Notes: generated by a model from the letters alone, not told the origin. A stretch of DNA of 49,460 bases from Streptomyces sp. NRRL F-5727 (GCF_000719555.1 NZ_JOGX01000048.1:1-49460); one strand, 5' to 3'; positions 7,590 through 17,668 are shown, numbered from the stretch's first letter. Translations and numbers: made by a program.

Positions 7590-10500
7590 GTGCGCTACTG
7601 CCTCCTGGGACCGACCCGTGTGCTGACCGCCGACGGCGACGAGCTGCCCGTCGGCGGCCCCCGCGTCCGCGCCCTGCTCACCACGCTCGCCCTGCGGCCC
7701 GGCCGGGCGCTGCCCGTCTCCGTGCTCGTCGACGAGGTCTGGTTCGGCGACGAGCCGCCCGCCGACGCCGGCGGCGCGCTCCAGGCCCTGGTCGGGCGGC
7801 TGCGGAAGGCGCTCGGCCGGGACCGGATCCACTCCGTGGAGGGCGGCGGCTACCGGCTCGGCGCGGTCCGGGAGGACGTCGACCTGTTCCGGTTCGAGCG
7901 GCTGGCGGCCGAGGGGGCGGCGGCGCTGGCCGTCGGGGACGCCGGGCGGGCGGCCGGGCTCCTCGACGAGGCCCTGGGCCTGTGGGCCGGGCCCGCCCTC
8001 GCCGACCTGCCCGACCGGCACGCCGAGGCCGCCCGCTGGGAGGCCCTCCGGCTGGACGCCCGCCGCACCCGGCTCGCCGCGGCGCTCGCCCTCGGCCGGG
8101 CCGCCGACGCCCTGCCCGAACTCACCGCGCTCTGCGCCGGGCGGCCGCTGGACGAGCCGCTGCAGGCCCTGCGGATCCGGGCGCTGCGGGACACGGGCCG
8201 GGCCGCCGAGGCGCTGGCCGCGTACGAGGAGGTCCGCCGCACCCTCGCCGACGAGCTCGGTGCCGACCCCGGCCCCGAGCTGCGCGCCCTCCACGAACGG
8301 CTGCTCACCGCCGGCGCGCCGGCCCCCGCCCCCGCCCCCGCCCCCGGGCGCGAGGCGGCTCCCGCCCCCGTCGCCCCTGCTCCCGTCCCCGGCAACCTGC
8401 GGGCCCGGCTCACCTCCTTCGTCGGGCGCGAGGAGGAGATCGCCGCCCTGCGCCAGGACCTGGGCACCGCCCGGCTGGTGACCCTGCTCGGGCCCGGCGG
8501 CGCCGGCAAGACCCGGCTCTCCCAGGAGGCGGCCGAACGGGCCGCCGACGCCTGGCCCGACGGCGTCTGGGTCGCCGAACTCGCCCCCGTCCGCGACCCG
8601 GAGACCGTCCCCGAGGCCGTCCTCGCCGCCCTCGGCGCCCGCGAGACCGTGCTCCGCGGCGCCGGAGCCGAGGAACTGCGCACCGCGGGCGACCCCTTGT
8701 CTCGTCTGGTGGAGCACTGTGCGGGGCGGCGGATGCTGTTGCTTCTGGACAACTGTGAGCATGTGGTGGGGGCGGCGGCGCGGTTGGCGGAGTCGGTGCT
8801 GGCGCGGTGTCCGGGGGTGCGGGTGCTGGCGACGAGCCGGGAGCCGTTGGGGGTGCCGGGGGAGCGGTTGCGGCCGTTGGGGCCGTTGCCGGAGGGGACG
8901 GCGCTGCGGTTGCTGGGGGAGCGGGGTGCGGCGGTGCGGCCGGGGTTCGTGGTGGGGGAGGATCCGGTGGCGGCGCGGGAGGTGGTGCGGCGGCTGGACG
9001 GGTTGCCGTTGGCGATCGAGCTGGCGGCGGCGCGGTTGCGGGTGTTGTCGGTGGGGCAGATCGCGGCGCGGCTGGACGACCGGTTCCGGTTGCTGACGTC
9101 GGGGGCGCGGACGGTGTTGCCGCGGCAGCAGACGCTGCGGGCGGTGGTGGACTGGTCGTGGGAGTTGCTGGAGGGGCCGGAGCGGGCGGTGCTGCGGCGG
9201 CTGGCGGTGTTCACGGGCGGGTGTGATCTGGAGGCGGCGGAGGCGGTGTGCGCGGGTGCGGAGGGGGCGGAGGTCCTCGATGTGCTGGGTGCGCTGGTGG
9301 ACAAGTCGCTGGTGGTGGCGGCGCCGGGGGAGTCGGGGATGCGGTTCCGGCTGCTCGAGACGGTGGCGGAGTACGCGGGGGAGCGGCTGGAGGAGGCGGG
9401 GGAGCGGGCGGCCGTCGAGCGGGCCCACCTCACGTACTACCGCGAACTCGCCCGCACCACCGACCCCGGACTCCGCGGATCGGGGCAGCTCGCCGCCATG
9501 GTCCGGTTCGACGCCGAGTACGGCAACATCCGCAGCGCGCTCGCCCGGGCCGTCGCCGCCCGCGACGAGGACGAGGCCCTCGTCCTCGTCCACTCCCTGC
9601 TCTGGTACTGGCAGCTGCGCGACCTGCGCTCCGACGCCCTCCAGGGGGTCCGGGCCGTCGCCGACCTGGGGCCCGACCCGTTCACCCCGCCGGCCGCGCC
9701 GCTCGTCCCCCTGCACGAGCCGTGCACGGCCGCCCCGCCGCCGCTCTCCGCGGAGCAGCGCTGGGAGGCCCGGCGCGGGGTGCGGCTCCTCGAGCTGATC
9801 AACATGGACCACGAGACCGCCCGCTGGATCAGCCCGGAGGGCCAGGAGCGGCTGCGCGAGATCACCGCCGTCTACCGGCCCGGGCTGCCCCAGACCTGCA
9901 GGCTGCCCGGCTCCTTCGCCGTCTTCGCCGTCCTCATCATGGGCGAGCCCGACCGGCTGCACGACCTCCTCGACGTCACCGTGGAGGCGTGCCGCCGGTA
10001 CGGGTACGTCTGGGAGCTGGCCCACATCCTGAACCTGCGGGCCAACATGCGGGCCAACCGCGGCCAGTGGGCCGACCTCGCGATCGCGGACGCCGACGAG
10101 AGCCTGGCCCTCTTCGAACGGCTCGGGGACGCCTGGGGCGCCGCCGAGGCGCTCTCCGCCCGCGGCGAGGCCCACGAGCGGCAGCTCGCCTACGACGAGG
10201 CCGCCCGGGACTTCCTCGCCGCCATCGGCTACGCGGAGAAGATCGGGGCCCCGTCCCAGCAGGAGCTGCTGCGGGCCCGGTACGCCGACACCCTCATCGA
10301 GGCGGGCCGGACCGAGGAGGGCGAGGCGATCCTGCGGAAGATCCTGGACGACCACGCCACGGGCCACGAACCGCAGCTCGGCGCGCGCCTCTTCCTCGCG
10401 CTCGCGCTGGGCAGGACCGGCAGGACCGTCGAGGCCCGGGAGCTTCTGACGGGCCTCATGGAGGAGTTCAGCAGCGAGACCCTCGCCGTCTTCGAGGGGT

Positions 10501-10916
10501 TCACGCTCGGCAGCCTGGCGTGGATCGACGTCCTGGAGGAGCGGTACGCCGACGCCCTCGCGCGGGTCGCCCGGGCGTACGAGCGGTCGCTGGGCCCGCT
10601 GTCGATGATGGTGGTGCCGCAGATGCCCGGGGTGCACCTGGTCGTCGGGGCGTGGGCGCTGGCCGGGCTCGGCGGCGAGGCGGCCCGGACGGCGGCGCTG
10701 CTCCTCGGCGCGCGGGACGCCCTGGTGCCCGAAGGACACCGGGAGCCGGGTCTCGAGCGGGAGAACCTGGCGCGGGCGACGGAGCTGGCCCGCGCGGCGC
10801 TCGGCGCGGACGCCTTCGCGGCCGCGCACGCCGAGGGCGGCGGCCTCTCCGCTGAGGAGGCCGCCGCCCTGCTCGGTCGCGCCGCCGACGCGATCAGTGA
10901 GCGCGCCGAGTCCTGA
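7590..10916 (+). CDS. AfsR/SARP-type transcriptional regulator with NB-ARC ATPase and TPR-like region
   Basis: The 1108-residue product begins with an OmpR-like winged helix (residues 1-90, RYCLLGPTRVL ... YRLGAV), then a bacterial activator domain BTAD (~95-245), a Pro/Ala hinge (~250-265), and an NB-ARC ATPase with Walker A GPGGAGKTRL (~302) and Walker B LLLLDNCEHVV (~384) and GLPLAIELAAARL (~471). The C-terminal half is helical and TPR-like. This is the layout of AfsR, which controls secondary metabolism or stress genes. GTG 7590 is chosen: it starts the winged helix and has GGAG upstream. Bases 8695-9415 have quite different codon choice from the rest (see separate feature). No dedicated biosynthetic cluster is next to it, so the target is unknown. 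Confidence 0.9.
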   Translation: MRYCLLGPTRVLTADGDELPVGGPRVRALLTTLALRPGRALPVSVLVDEVWFGDEPPADAGGALQALVGRLRKALGRDRIHSVEGGGYRLGAVREDVDLFRFERLAAEGAAALAVGDAGRAAGLLDEALGLWAGPALADLPDRHAEAARWEALRLDARRTRLAAALALGRAADALPELTALCAGRPLDEPLQALRIRALRDTGRAAEALAAYEEVRRTLADELGADPGPELRALHERLLTAGAPAPAPAPAPGREAAPAPVAPAPVPGNLRARLTSFVGREEEIAALRQDLGTARLVTLLGPGGAGKTRLSQEAAERAADAWPDGVWVAELAPVRDPETVPEAVLAALGARETVLRGAGAEELRTAGDPLSRLVEHCAGRRMLLLLDNCEHVVGAAARLAESVLARCPGVRVLATSREPLGVPGERLRPLGPLPEGTALRLLGERGAAVRPGFVVGEDPVAAREVVRRLDGLPLAIELAAARLRVLSVGQIAARLDDRFRLLTSGARTVLPRQQTLRAVVDWSWELLEGPERAVLRRLAVFTGGCDLEAAEAVCAGAEGAEVLDVLGALVDKSLVVAAPGESGMRFRLLETVAEYAGERLEEAGERAAVERAHLTYYRELARTTDPGLRGSGQLAAMVRFDAEYGNIRSALARAVAARDEDEALVLVHSLLWYWQLRDLRSDALQGVRAVADLGPDPFTPPAAPLVPLHEPCTAAPPPLSAEQRWEARRGVRLLELINMDHETARWISPEGQERLREITAVYRPGLPQTCRLPGSFAVFAVLIMGEPDRLHDLLDVTVEACRRYGYVWELAHILNLRANMRANRGQWADLAIADADESLALFERLGDAWGAAEALSARGEAHERQLAYDEAARDFLAAIGYAEKIGAPSQQELLRARYADTLIEAGRTEEGEAILRKILDDHATGHEPQLGARLFLALALGRTGRTVEARELLTGLMEEFSSETLAVFEGFTLGSLAWIDVLEERYADALARVARAYERSLGPLSMMVVPQMPGVHLVVGAWALAGLGGEAARTAALLLGARDALVPEGHREPGLERENLARATELARAALGADAFAAAHAEGGGLSAEEAAALLGRAADAISERAES
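8695..9415 (+). other. Block of atypical codon usage inside the AfsR-like gene
   Basis: Within one open frame, third positions switch from mostly C (gcc, ctc, cgc, gtc) to mostly G or T (gcg, ttg, cgg, gtg, tgt) near 8695 and switch back near 9415. The block covers the ATPase core from just before Walker B to the start of the helical region. The protein reads through without a break. Confidence 0.8.
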
Positions 10917-10917
10917 C

Positions 10918-10932
10918 CCCCCGTCACGGGGG
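10918..10932. terminator. Bidirectional terminator
   Basis: A short strong hairpin (cccccg, loop tca, cggggg) lies between the stop of the AfsR-like gene and the end of the convergent ABC permease gene. Confidence 0.55.
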
Positions 10933-10939
10933 CGCCGGA

Positions 10940-11806
10940 TCAGGTCTTCTTGCGGAACTTGGCGACGGCGAGCGGTGCCGTGACGACGGTGATGAGCAGC
11001 GACCAGCCCAGCGTCATCCACACGGAGTCGGCGACCGGCCCGCCGTTGATCAGGTTCCGGGCGGCGTCGGCGAGGTTGGAGAGCGGGTTGTAGTCCGTGA
11101 AGGTCTCCAGCCAGCCGGGCATCGTCGTCGTCGGCGCGAAGATCGAGGAGCCGAACTGGAGCGGCATCAGGACGAGCATCGCCATGCCCTGGACGGCCTG
11201 CGCGGTCTTCACGGTGAGGCCGAGCAGGATGAAGATCCACATCAGCGAGGCGCCGAAGACCATCGACAGGCCGATGGCGGCGAACAGGTGGAGCACCGAG
11301 GTGTGGATCGTCAGGCCGAGCAGGAAGCTCATGCCGAGCAGGATCGCGGTGGCGATCAGCATCCGGCCGATCTCGACGACGATCTTGGCGATGAGGACCG
11401 AGGAGCGGGCGATCGGCATCGTCCGGAACCGGTCCATCACCCCCTTCTTGAAGTCGTCGTTGATGCCGACGCCGACGGCCATGGCGATGTTCATGCCCAT
11501 CATCGCCATCAGGCCGGGCGCCACGTAGTTCACGTAGGCGTCGTTGTTGCCCTTGCCGGCGATGGCGCCGCCGAAGACGTACACGAAGAGCAGGATGAAG
11601 ATGATCGGCATGAGCACGGCGTCGAACATCGACTCCGGGTCCTGCTTGATCTGGAGCGCGTTGCGCCGGGCCAGCGCGCCGATGTGGCGCAGGTTGGCGC
11701 GCAGGCCGATCCGGCCGTCGGCGTCGGTGCGGGCCGGCCGGGCCGCGCCGGGCGACGGGGTGCCGGAGGTGCCGGCGGACGTCTTGGTGACCGTGGTCGT
11801 GCTCAT
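10940..11806 (-). CDS. ABC-2 type transporter permease (DrrB-like)
   Basis: The 288-residue product has a polar head of about 45 residues and six membrane segments. LARRNALQIKQDPESMFDAVLMPIIF is the usual entry of DrrB/daunorubicin-type permeases, and the end (NPLSNLADAARNLINGG) matches the conserved C-terminal block. It forms an exporter with the ATPase encoded upstream, with ATGA overlap of 4 bases. Start ATG 11806 gives [12 protein letters not shown]. Probable role is efflux of a hydrophobic compound; the substrate is not known. Confidence 0.88.
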   Translation of the reverse strand: MSTTTVTKTSAGTSGTPSPGAARPARTDADGRIGLRANLRHIGALARRNALQIKQDPESMFDAVLMPIIFILLFVYVFGGAIAGKGNNDAYVNYVAPGLMAMMGMNIAMAVGVGINDDFKKGVMDRFRTMPIARSSVLIAKIVVEIGRMLIATAILLGMSFLLGLTIHTSVLHLFAAIGLSMVFGASLMWIFILLGLTVKTAQAVQGMAMLVLMPLQFGSSIFAPTTTMPGWLETFTDYNPLSNLADAARNLINGGPVADSVWMTLGWSLLITVVTAPLAVAKFRKKT

Positions 11807-12804
11807 GCGGCGACCTCCTCGCTGATCGTGTCGGACGGGTCGGACCCGGTGGTCTTCTGGCCGGTGATGGCCAGGAACACCTCGTCCAGGCTGGGCAGAT
11901 GGGTGCCGATGTGGGCGATGCCGAAGCCGCGCGCGCCGAGCAGCGAGACGACGGCGGTCAGCTGCTGGTCGGTGAGGATCGGCACGTACAGCGCGCCCTC
12001 GTCGGGCACCACGGTCGCGCCGGCGACGCCGTCGAGACCGGTCTCGCGGAGCGCGGCCGCCATCGCGGGCAGCTGGTCCGGGTCGACCGGGCGGACCTTG
12101 AGCGTCCGGCCGCCGACCCTCGCCTTGAGCTCGTCGACCTCGCCCCGGGCGATGACCTTGCCCCGGTCGACGACGGTCAGCTCGCTCGCGAGCTGCTCCG
12201 CCTCCTCCATGTACTGGGTGGTGAGGAGGACGGTGACGCCTTCGGAGACCATCCGCTTCACCTCGTCCCACACCTCGTTGCGGGTGCGGGGGTCGAGGCC
12301 GGTGGTCGGCTCGTCCAGGTAGAGCACGGCCGGCTGCCCGATCATCGAGGCGGCGAGGTCGAGGCGCCGCCGCATGCCGCCGGAGTAGTTCATCGCCGGG
12401 CGCTTGGCGGCCTCGGTGAGGGAGAAGCGCTCCAGCATCTCGTCGGCGCGGCGGCGGGCGTCCGTGCGGGACAGGTCGAGCAGCCGGCCGATCATGTACA
12501 GGTTCTCGAAGCCGGAGAGCTTCTCGTCGACCGAGGCGTACTGGCCGGTGAGGCCGATGGTGCGGCGCAGCTGGCGGGGCTGGCGCACCACGTCGTAGCC
12601 GGCGACGGTGGCGGTCCCGGCGTCCGGGACGAGGAGGGTGGACAGGCAGCGGACGAGGGTGGTCTTCCCGGCGCCGTTCGGGCCGAGGACGCCGAGCACG
12701 GTCCCCTCCCGCACGTCGAGGTCGACCCCGTCGAGGGCCCTGGTCTCGCCGAAGTGCTTCACGAGGCCCCGGACCTCGACGGCGTTGGTCTGTGATCGCG
12801 TCAT
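11803..12804 (-). CDS. ABC transporter ATP-binding protein (DrrA-like)
   Basis: The 333-residue product has Walker [15 protein letters not shown]-loop TGQYASVDE, signature [12 protein letters not shown] and Walker [13 protein letters not shown], then a C-terminal extension with [13 protein letters not shown], the DrrA-family end motif. It powers the DrrB-like permease whose gene it overlaps by 4 bases. Start is uncertain among three in-frame codons at 12828, 12813 and 12804. I prefer ATG 12804 ([11 protein letters not shown]), because homologues begin this way. The hairpin at 12850-12886 separates it from panB. Confidence 0.88.
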   Translation of the reverse strand: MTRSQTNAVEVRGLVKHFGETRALDGVDLDVREGTVLGVLGPNGAGKTTLVRCLSTLLVPDAGTATVAGYDVVRQPRQLRRTIGLTGQYASVDEKLSGFENLYMIGRLLDLSRTDARRRADEMLERFSLTEAAKRPAMNYSGGMRRRLDLAASMIGQPAVLYLDEPTTGLDPRTRNEVWDEVKRMVSEGVTVLLTTQYMEEAEQLASELTVVDRGKVIARGEVDELKARVGGRTLKVRPVDPDQLPAMAAALRETGLDGVAGATVVPDEGALYVPILTDQQLTAVVSLLGARGFGIAHIGTHLPSLDEVFLAITGQKTTGSDPSDTISEEVAA

Positions 12805-12849
12805 GTCCCCCATGGAACAGGGCGTCACTGACAGCGCGCCGACAAACGG

Positions 12850-12886
12850 CCGACAGCCCGCCGACGGGCTGTCGGCGGGCTGTCGG
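12850..12886 (-). terminator. Terminator after panB
   Basis: A perfect 16-bp stem (ccgacagcccgccgac at 12850-12865, complement at 12871-12886) with loop gggct lies 28 bases after the panB stop and before the ABC operon read in the same direction. It likely ends panB transcription. Confidence 0.8.
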
Positions 12887-12913
12887 TGGTGCGGGGGCCT
12901 TGCGGCGGGACGC

Positions 12914-13777
12914 CTAGTGGAAGGTGTGCTCCTCGGCGGGGAAGGCCCCGCCGGCCACGTCCTCGGCGAAGGCGCGGGCGGCGTCGCCGAGCGTCTCGCG
13001 GAGGTTGGCGTACTGCTTGCTGAAGCGCGGCACCTTGCCGCCGGTCAGCCCGGCCATGTCGGTCCAGACGAGGACCTGGGCGTCGGTGTCGGGGCCGGCG
13101 CCGATGCCGATGACCGGGATGTGCAGCGAGCGGGTGACCTCGGCGGCCAGCTCGGCCGGGACCAGCTCCAGGACGAGCGCGAAGGCGCCCGCGTCCTGGG
13201 CGGCCTTGGCGTCGCGCAGCAGCCGGTGCGCGCCCTCGTCGGAGCGGCCCTGCACCCGGTAGCCCATGGCGTTCACGGACTGCGGGGTGAGGCCGAGGTG
13301 GGACATGACGGGGATGCCCGCCTGGACCAGCAGCTCGGTCTGCGGCAGCGAGCGCTCGCCGCCCTCCAGCTTGACCGCCTGCACGCCGGCCTCCTTGACG
13401 AGGCGGGTCGCGCTGCGCAGGGCCTGGACGGGCCCTTCCTGGTACGAGCCGAAGGGGAGGTCGCCGACGACGAGGGCGCGCTTCGTGCCCCGGACGACGG
13501 CGGCGGACAGCAGGGTCATCTCGTCCATCGTGACGGGCACGGTGGTGTCGTAGCCGAGGTGGCAGTTGCCCATGGAGTCGCCGACGAGGATCACCGGGAT
13601 GCCGGCCTCGTCGAAGACGGAGGCGGTCATGGCGTCGTAGGCGGTGAGCATGGGCCACTTCTCGCCGCGGACCTTGGTGGCGGCGATGTCGTGGACGGTG
13701 AGACGGCGCGAGCCCTTGCCCCCGTACAGCGTCTTCGTGCTGTCGGCGGGCTGTTTCGAGGCAGCCTGAAGCGTCAT
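12914..13777 (-). CDS. panB: 3-methyl-2-oxobutanoate hydroxymethyltransferase (pantothenate synthesis)
   Basis: The 287-residue product makes ketopantoate from 2-oxoisovalerate and 5,10-methylene-tetrahydrofolate. Seen are [18 protein letters not shown], the metal-binding [40 protein letters not shown] and the catalytic glutamate region LVLELVP. Near the end, [18 protein letters not shown] is typical of PanB. Start ATG 13777 precedes an Ala/Lys head of about 25 residues common in Streptomyces. It is followed by a strong terminator and is probably transcribed alone. Confidence 0.95.
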   Translation of the reverse strand: MTLQAASKQPADSTKTLYGGKGSRRLTVHDIAATKVRGEKWPMLTAYDAMTASVFDEAGIPVILVGDSMGNCHLGYDTTVPVTMDEMTLLSAAVVRGTKRALVVGDLPFGSYQEGPVQALRSATRLVKEAGVQAVKLEGGERSLPQTELLVQAGIPVMSHLGLTPQSVNAMGYRVQGRSDEGAHRLLRDAKAAQDAGAFALVLELVPAELAAEVTRSLHIPVIGIGAGPDTDAQVLVWTDMAGLTGGKVPRFSKQYANLRETLGDAARAFAEDVAGGAFPAEEHTFH

Positions 13778-13892
13778 GGTGAACGGCTCCTTGTGTCATC
13801 TCGAGGCGCCCTGACGGCGTCCCCGGACCACGTCCATGGTGGCACTTCGCCGGGCGGGCGGGGAAGTGGGGCGGCGTGGCGCTCTTCACATG

Positions 13893-13906
13893 CGAACGTC
13901 TGTTCG
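13893..13906. promoter_or_regulatory. Candidate LexA (SOS) box
   Basis: cgaacgtctgttcg fits the Gram-positive LexA pattern CGAACnnnnGTTCG with perfect 5-bp arms. It lies between divergent panB (116 bases from its start) and the DHA2 exporter gene (100 bases from its start). A longer inverted repeat, catgcga (13889-13895) and tcgcatg (13909-13915), overlaps it off-centre. Confidence 0.45.
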
Positions 13907-13965
13907 GGTCGCATGCCTGCGAGGCCGTTCAAGGGGCGGCAAAGTCCCGGTCACGTTTTTCAATA

Positions 13966-13983
13966 CGAGACGGACCCGTTTCG
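13966..13983 (+). promoter_or_regulatory. Candidate TetR operator before the DHA2 exporter gene
   Basis: cgagacggacccgtttcg is an 18-bp palindrome with one mismatched pair, ending 22 bases before the exporter start. Its place at the promoter and the TetR gene directly after the exporter suggest that this is the regulator's binding site. Confidence 0.5.
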
Positions 13984-14005
13984 AAATTGCCTTAGAGTGG
14001 TGTGC

Positions 14006-15625
14006 ATGCCAGAGCCGTCCGCCCCCTCCGCCCCCGCCCCGGCGCAGCCGCGCGTCCCCGAGGCCGTCCACCGCCGCCGCTGGGCCGTCCTCGGCGTGCT
14101 GATGCTGAGCCTGCTGATCGTCGTCCTCGACAACTCGATCCTGAACGTGGCGGTCAAGACGATCGCGTCCCCGGCCCCCACCGGGCTCGGCGCCACCCAG
14201 AGCGAGCTGGAGTGGGCCATCAACTCCTACACGCTCGTCTTCGCCGGCCTCCTCTTCGCCTCCGGCCTCCTCGGCGACCGGCTCGGCCGCAAGCGGTCCC
14301 TCCTCTTCGGCCTCACCGTCTTCGGGCTCGGCTCCGCCCTGGCCGCCTTCTCCGGCTCCCCGGGCGAGCTGGTCGCCTACCGGGCCGTGATGGGCCTCGG
14401 CGCCGCCTTCGTCATGCCCGCCACGCTCGCCGTCCTCATGAACGTCTTCGAGCGCGACGAGCAGCCCAAGGCCATCGGCATCTGGGCCGGCAGCGTCGGC
14501 CTCGCCATCGCGGTCGGCCCGATCACCGGCGGCGTGCTCCTGGAGCACTTCTGGTGGGGCTCGATCTTCCTCGTCAACGTGCCGGTGGTGCTCCTCGCCC
14601 TCGGCCTGATGGCCTGGCTCGTCCCCGAGTCGAAGGACCCCGCGCCCGGCCGGATCGACCTGGTCGGCGTGGGCCTCTCCGTCCTCGGCCTCGTCCTCCT
14701 CGTGTACGGGATCATCCGCGGCGGCGAGCGGGCCTCCTTCACCGAGGCGGGCGTCCTCGTCCCGGTCCTCGCCGGCCTCGCCGTCCTCACCGCCTTCGTC
14801 CTGTACGAGAAGCGCACCGACCACCCGGCCCTGGACGTCTCGTACTTCCGCAAGCCGGTCTTCTCCGCCGCCGTCGCCGCCATCGCCCTGGTCTTCTTCG
14901 CCCTGATGGGCGTGACCTTCTTCTCGGCCTTCTACCTCCAGAGCGTCCGCGGCTACAGCGCCCTCGACTCCGGCCTGCTCCTGCTGCCGCTCGCCCTCGC
15001 CCAGATGGTCTTCGCGCCCCGGGCCCGGCTCGCCGTCGAACGCTTCGGCGCGCGGGCGGTCTGCGCGACCGGCATGACCGCCGTCGCCCTCGGTCTCGGC
15101 GCCTTCGCCCTCTTCGACGCGGACACCCCGGTGTGGGTGATGGCCCTGGTCTTCCTGGTGCAGGGCGCGGGCATGGCGCACATCATGCCGCCGGTCACCG
15201 TCGCGATCATGCAGACGCTGCCCCGGGAGAAGGCGGGCTCCGGCTCCGCGATCAACAACACCTTCCGCCAGGTCGGCGGCGCGCTCGGGGTGGCCGTCCT
15301 CGGCTCCGTCCTCTCCTCGGTCTACCGCGGCGAGATCGAGGGCCACCTCGGCGCGCTGCCGCCCGCCGTGCGCACCACGGCCGGGGAGTCCCTGGAGGCG
15401 ACGCTCGCGGTGGCCGAGAAGCTGGGCGCCCGGGACCTCGTCGCCCCCGCCCACCAGGCGTTCCTCGACGCCATGCACGTCACCGCCTACGCCTCCGCGG
15501 CGATCGCCGCCGTGGGCGCGGTGGTGGTCGCCGCCTTCCTCCCCGGCCGCACCCGACCCGCGACCGTCCCACCCCGGCCCACCGCCCCGGAACCCCGGGA
15601 ACCGGCGGAGGCGACCCACGGCTGA
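14006..15625 (+). CDS. DHA2-family (EmrB/QacA) MFS drug exporter
   Basis: The 539-residue product has about 14 membrane segments, the number for DHA2 drug:proton antiporters. [12 protein letters not shown] in TM1 matches motif D1 (LDxTIxNVAxP-like), [13 protein letters not shown] is motif A between TM2 and TM3, and [23 protein letters not shown] is motif C plus the following loop. ATG 14006 is used, after a short non-coding lead. It is followed, 95 bases on, by a TetR regulator, the usual exporter-regulator pair, and preceded by a palindrome that may be the operator. Substrate is unknown. Confidence 0.9.
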   Translation: MPEPSAPSAPAPAQPRVPEAVHRRRWAVLGVLMLSLLIVVLDNSILNVAVKTIASPAPTGLGATQSELEWAINSYTLVFAGLLFASGLLGDRLGRKRSLLFGLTVFGLGSALAAFSGSPGELVAYRAVMGLGAAFVMPATLAVLMNVFERDEQPKAIGIWAGSVGLAIAVGPITGGVLLEHFWWGSIFLVNVPVVLLALGLMAWLVPESKDPAPGRIDLVGVGLSVLGLVLLVYGIIRGGERASFTEAGVLVPVLAGLAVLTAFVLYEKRTDHPALDVSYFRKPVFSAAVAAIALVFFALMGVTFFSAFYLQSVRGYSALDSGLLLLPLALAQMVFAPRARLAVERFGARAVCATGMTAVALGLGAFALFDADTPVWVMALVFLVQGAGMAHIMPPVTVAIMQTLPREKAGSGSAINNTFRQVGGALGVAVLGSVLSSVYRGEIEGHLGALPPAVRTTAGESLEATLAVAEKLGARDLVAPAHQAFLDAMHVTAYASAAIAAVGAVVVAAFLPGRTRPATVPPRPTAPEPREPAEATHG

Positions 15626-15720
15626 CCCCGCGGCCGGGCGCCCCGCGGGGCCGGGCGTCCGACCGCCGTCGGGCGAGAATGGGGGAGGCAGCTTTCCCAT
15701 GACGACGAGAGGCGACACGC

Positions 15721-16452
15721 GTGTCCCTGGCGGACGGCCGGAATCCCGGCGAGCCGACCGAGCCCGGCGCCCCGGGCGCCGACGAGGCCCCGGAGCGCGA
15801 GCCCGGACGCGACGAGGCGGCGGACCGCCCGTCCGTGGCCCCGGGGGCGGCGGACTGCCCCGGCGGGAGTCCCCGGCGGGGGCGGCCGCGGAGCGAGGCG
15901 GTGGAGGGGGCGGTCTTCGACGCCGTCATCGGGCTGCTGGAGGGCGGGGTGCCGCTCGGGGACATCTCCATCGAGCGGATCGCCCGTACCGCCGGCGTCG
16001 GCAAGGCCACGATCTACCGCCGCTGGGCCGGCAAGGAGGACCTCCTCGTCGAGCTGATCCGCTCCGTCGAGCCCCCGGACCCCGAGCTGCCCGGGATCTC
16101 GGTCCGCGACGACCTCGTGACGCTCCTGGAGTTCATGCGGCGGCGCGGCCTCGCCAAGCGGACCTCCGCGCTGCTGCGGAACATGTTCAGTCAGATGCAG
16201 AGCCACCCCCGGCTCTGGGACCACTACCACCGCACCGCCATCGAACCCCGCCGCCGCCTCGGCATCGAGGTCCTGGAGCGCGGCGTCGCCACCGGCGAGG
16301 TGCGGGCCGACCTCGACCTGGAGCTGGTCAACGACCTCTTCGTCGGCCCGCTGCTGCTCCGTACCGTCCTGCGGCCCGACGCCGACCTCTCGCCGGACTT
16401 CCCGGCCCGCGTGGCCGACACCATCCTCGACGGGGTCCGGCCGAGAAACTGA
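15721..16452 (+). CDS. TetR family transcriptional regulator
   Basis: The 243-residue product has a long acidic Pro/Gly-rich head (~55 residues), then a basic GRPRSEAVEGAVFDAVIGLL and the helix-turn-helix ISIERIARTAGVGKATIYRRWAGKE (~80-105), typical of TetR regulators. The C-terminal ligand domain holds FSQMQSHPRLWDHYH. GTG 15721 is the start used; a start nearer the basic block cannot be excluded because the head is low-complexity. It probably represses the DHA2 exporter gene upstream. Confidence 0.85.
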   Translation: MSLADGRNPGEPTEPGAPGADEAPEREPGRDEAADRPSVAPGAADCPGGSPRRGRPRSEAVEGAVFDAVIGLLEGGVPLGDISIERIARTAGVGKATIYRRWAGKEDLLVELIRSVEPPDPELPGISVRDDLVTLLEFMRRRGLAKRTSALLRNMFSQMQSHPRLWDHYHRTAIEPRRRLGIEVLERGVATGEVRADLDLELVNDLFVGPLLLRTVLRPDADLSPDFPARVADTILDGVRPRN

Positions 16453-16639
16453 CCACACCGGGATCCGCACGAATGTGCGCGTTCTGTCACAGCCCACCCG
16501 TACCGGCCCGCAAGCGGAACCCCGTCACACGCCCGGGTCGTCCTTGGGGGAGTGCGCGGGGCCCGGCATCGCCTAGGGTCGGGACCGGGTCTCGGAGCAC
16601 GGACGGCACGACGGCACGGCAAGGCGAGCGAGGGCAGCG

Positions 16640-17668
16640 ATGGCGCGGGTGGACATGACGGGGACGGAGCACGGCGGAGCGGGAGGCGGGCGTTCCGGAT
16701 CCTCCGACCGGTTCCGCGCCGCGCTCGGCCGCCTCCGCCGCGACCCCGGCATCTGGCGGCGCGGCATCCTGCTGGCCGTCTTCGCCGTCGCCCTCACCCT
16801 GCTGATGGCCCTGCACGCGCAGATCCCCAACCGGGTCGGCAACCTCGGCAGCCTCACCGAGACCTTCCTGCCCTGGCTCGGCCTCTTCGTCCCGGTCCTG
16901 CTCCTCCTCGCGCTGCTGCGCCGCTCCGCCACCGCGCTGATCGCCCTGCTGCTCCCGGCGGTCGTCTGGCTCAACCTCTTCGGCGGGCTGGTGGCCGACA
17001 AGTCGTCGGCCGGCGGCGACCTCACCGTCGCCACCCACAACGTCAACGCCGACAACCCCGACCCCGAGGGAACCGCCCGTCAGCTCGCCGACTCCGGCGC
17101 CGACGTGCTCGCCCTGGAGGAGCTGAAGGCCGACATGGTGCCGGTCTACGAGCGGGAGCTCGCGGACCGGTACCCGTACCACTCCGTCCAGGGCACCGTC
17201 GGCCTGTGGAGCCGGCTCCCGCTGCGCGACCCGCGCCCGGTCGACATCCACATGGGCTGGACCCGCGCCATGCAGGCCACCGTCGTCGCCCCCCAGGGCG
17301 AACTGCGGGTGTACGTCGCCCACCTGCCCTCCGTGCGGGTCAACCTCGACGCCGGATTCACCGCCAACCAGCGCGACCTCAGCGCCGACGCCCTCGGCGA
17401 GGCCATCGCGAGCGACCGGGCCCAGCGGATCGTCCTCCTCGGCGACCTCAACGGCACCATGAACGACCGCGCCCTCAACGCCGTCACCGCGCAGCTGCGC
17501 TCCACCCAGGGCGCGGCCGGCGACGGCTTCGGCTTCTCCTGGCCGGCCTCCTTCCCGATGGCCCGGATCGACCAGATCCTGGTCCGCGGCGTCGAGCCGG
17601 TCTCGTCGTGGGCGCTGCCGGAGACGAAGAGCGATCACCTGCCGCTCGCCGCCCGCATCACGCTCTGA
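16640..17668 (+). CDS. Membrane-anchored endonuclease/exonuclease/phosphatase family protein
   Basis: The 342-residue product has three membrane segments in the first 120 residues and then an EEP-fold domain. Seen in order are the metal-site blocks THNVNADN, VLALEELKA (catalytic Glu), GDLNGTMND (Asp-Asn), ARIDQILV and the terminal KSDHLPLAA (Asp-His). The domain probably faces outward, so likely roles are phosphodiester cleavage on extracellular nucleic acid or phospholipid; the fold alone does not choose. A 187-base gap precedes it; I see no clear operator there. Confidence 0.85.
   Translation: MARVDMTGTEHGGAGGGRSGSSDRFRAALGRLRRDPGIWRRGILLAVFAVALTLLMALHAQIPNRVGNLGSLTETFLPWLGLFVPVLLLLALLRRSATALIALLLPAVVWLNLFGGLVADKSSAGGDLTVATHNVNADNPDPEGTARQLADSGADVLALEELKADMVPVYERELADRYPYHSVQGTVGLWSRLPLRDPRPVDIHMGWTRAMQATVVAPQGELRVYVAHLPSVRVNLDAGFTANQRDLSADALGEAIASDRAQRIVLLGDLNGTMNDRALNAVTAQLRSTQGAAGDGFGFSWPASFPMARIDQILVRGVEPVSSWALPETKSDHLPLAARITL

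Noticed and set aside
7482..11240. Very long open frame on the minus strand opposite the AfsR-like gene
   Set aside because: Shadow of high-GC coding; Gly/Arg/Pro-rich low-complexity translation with no motif, while the plus strand has a complete regulator.
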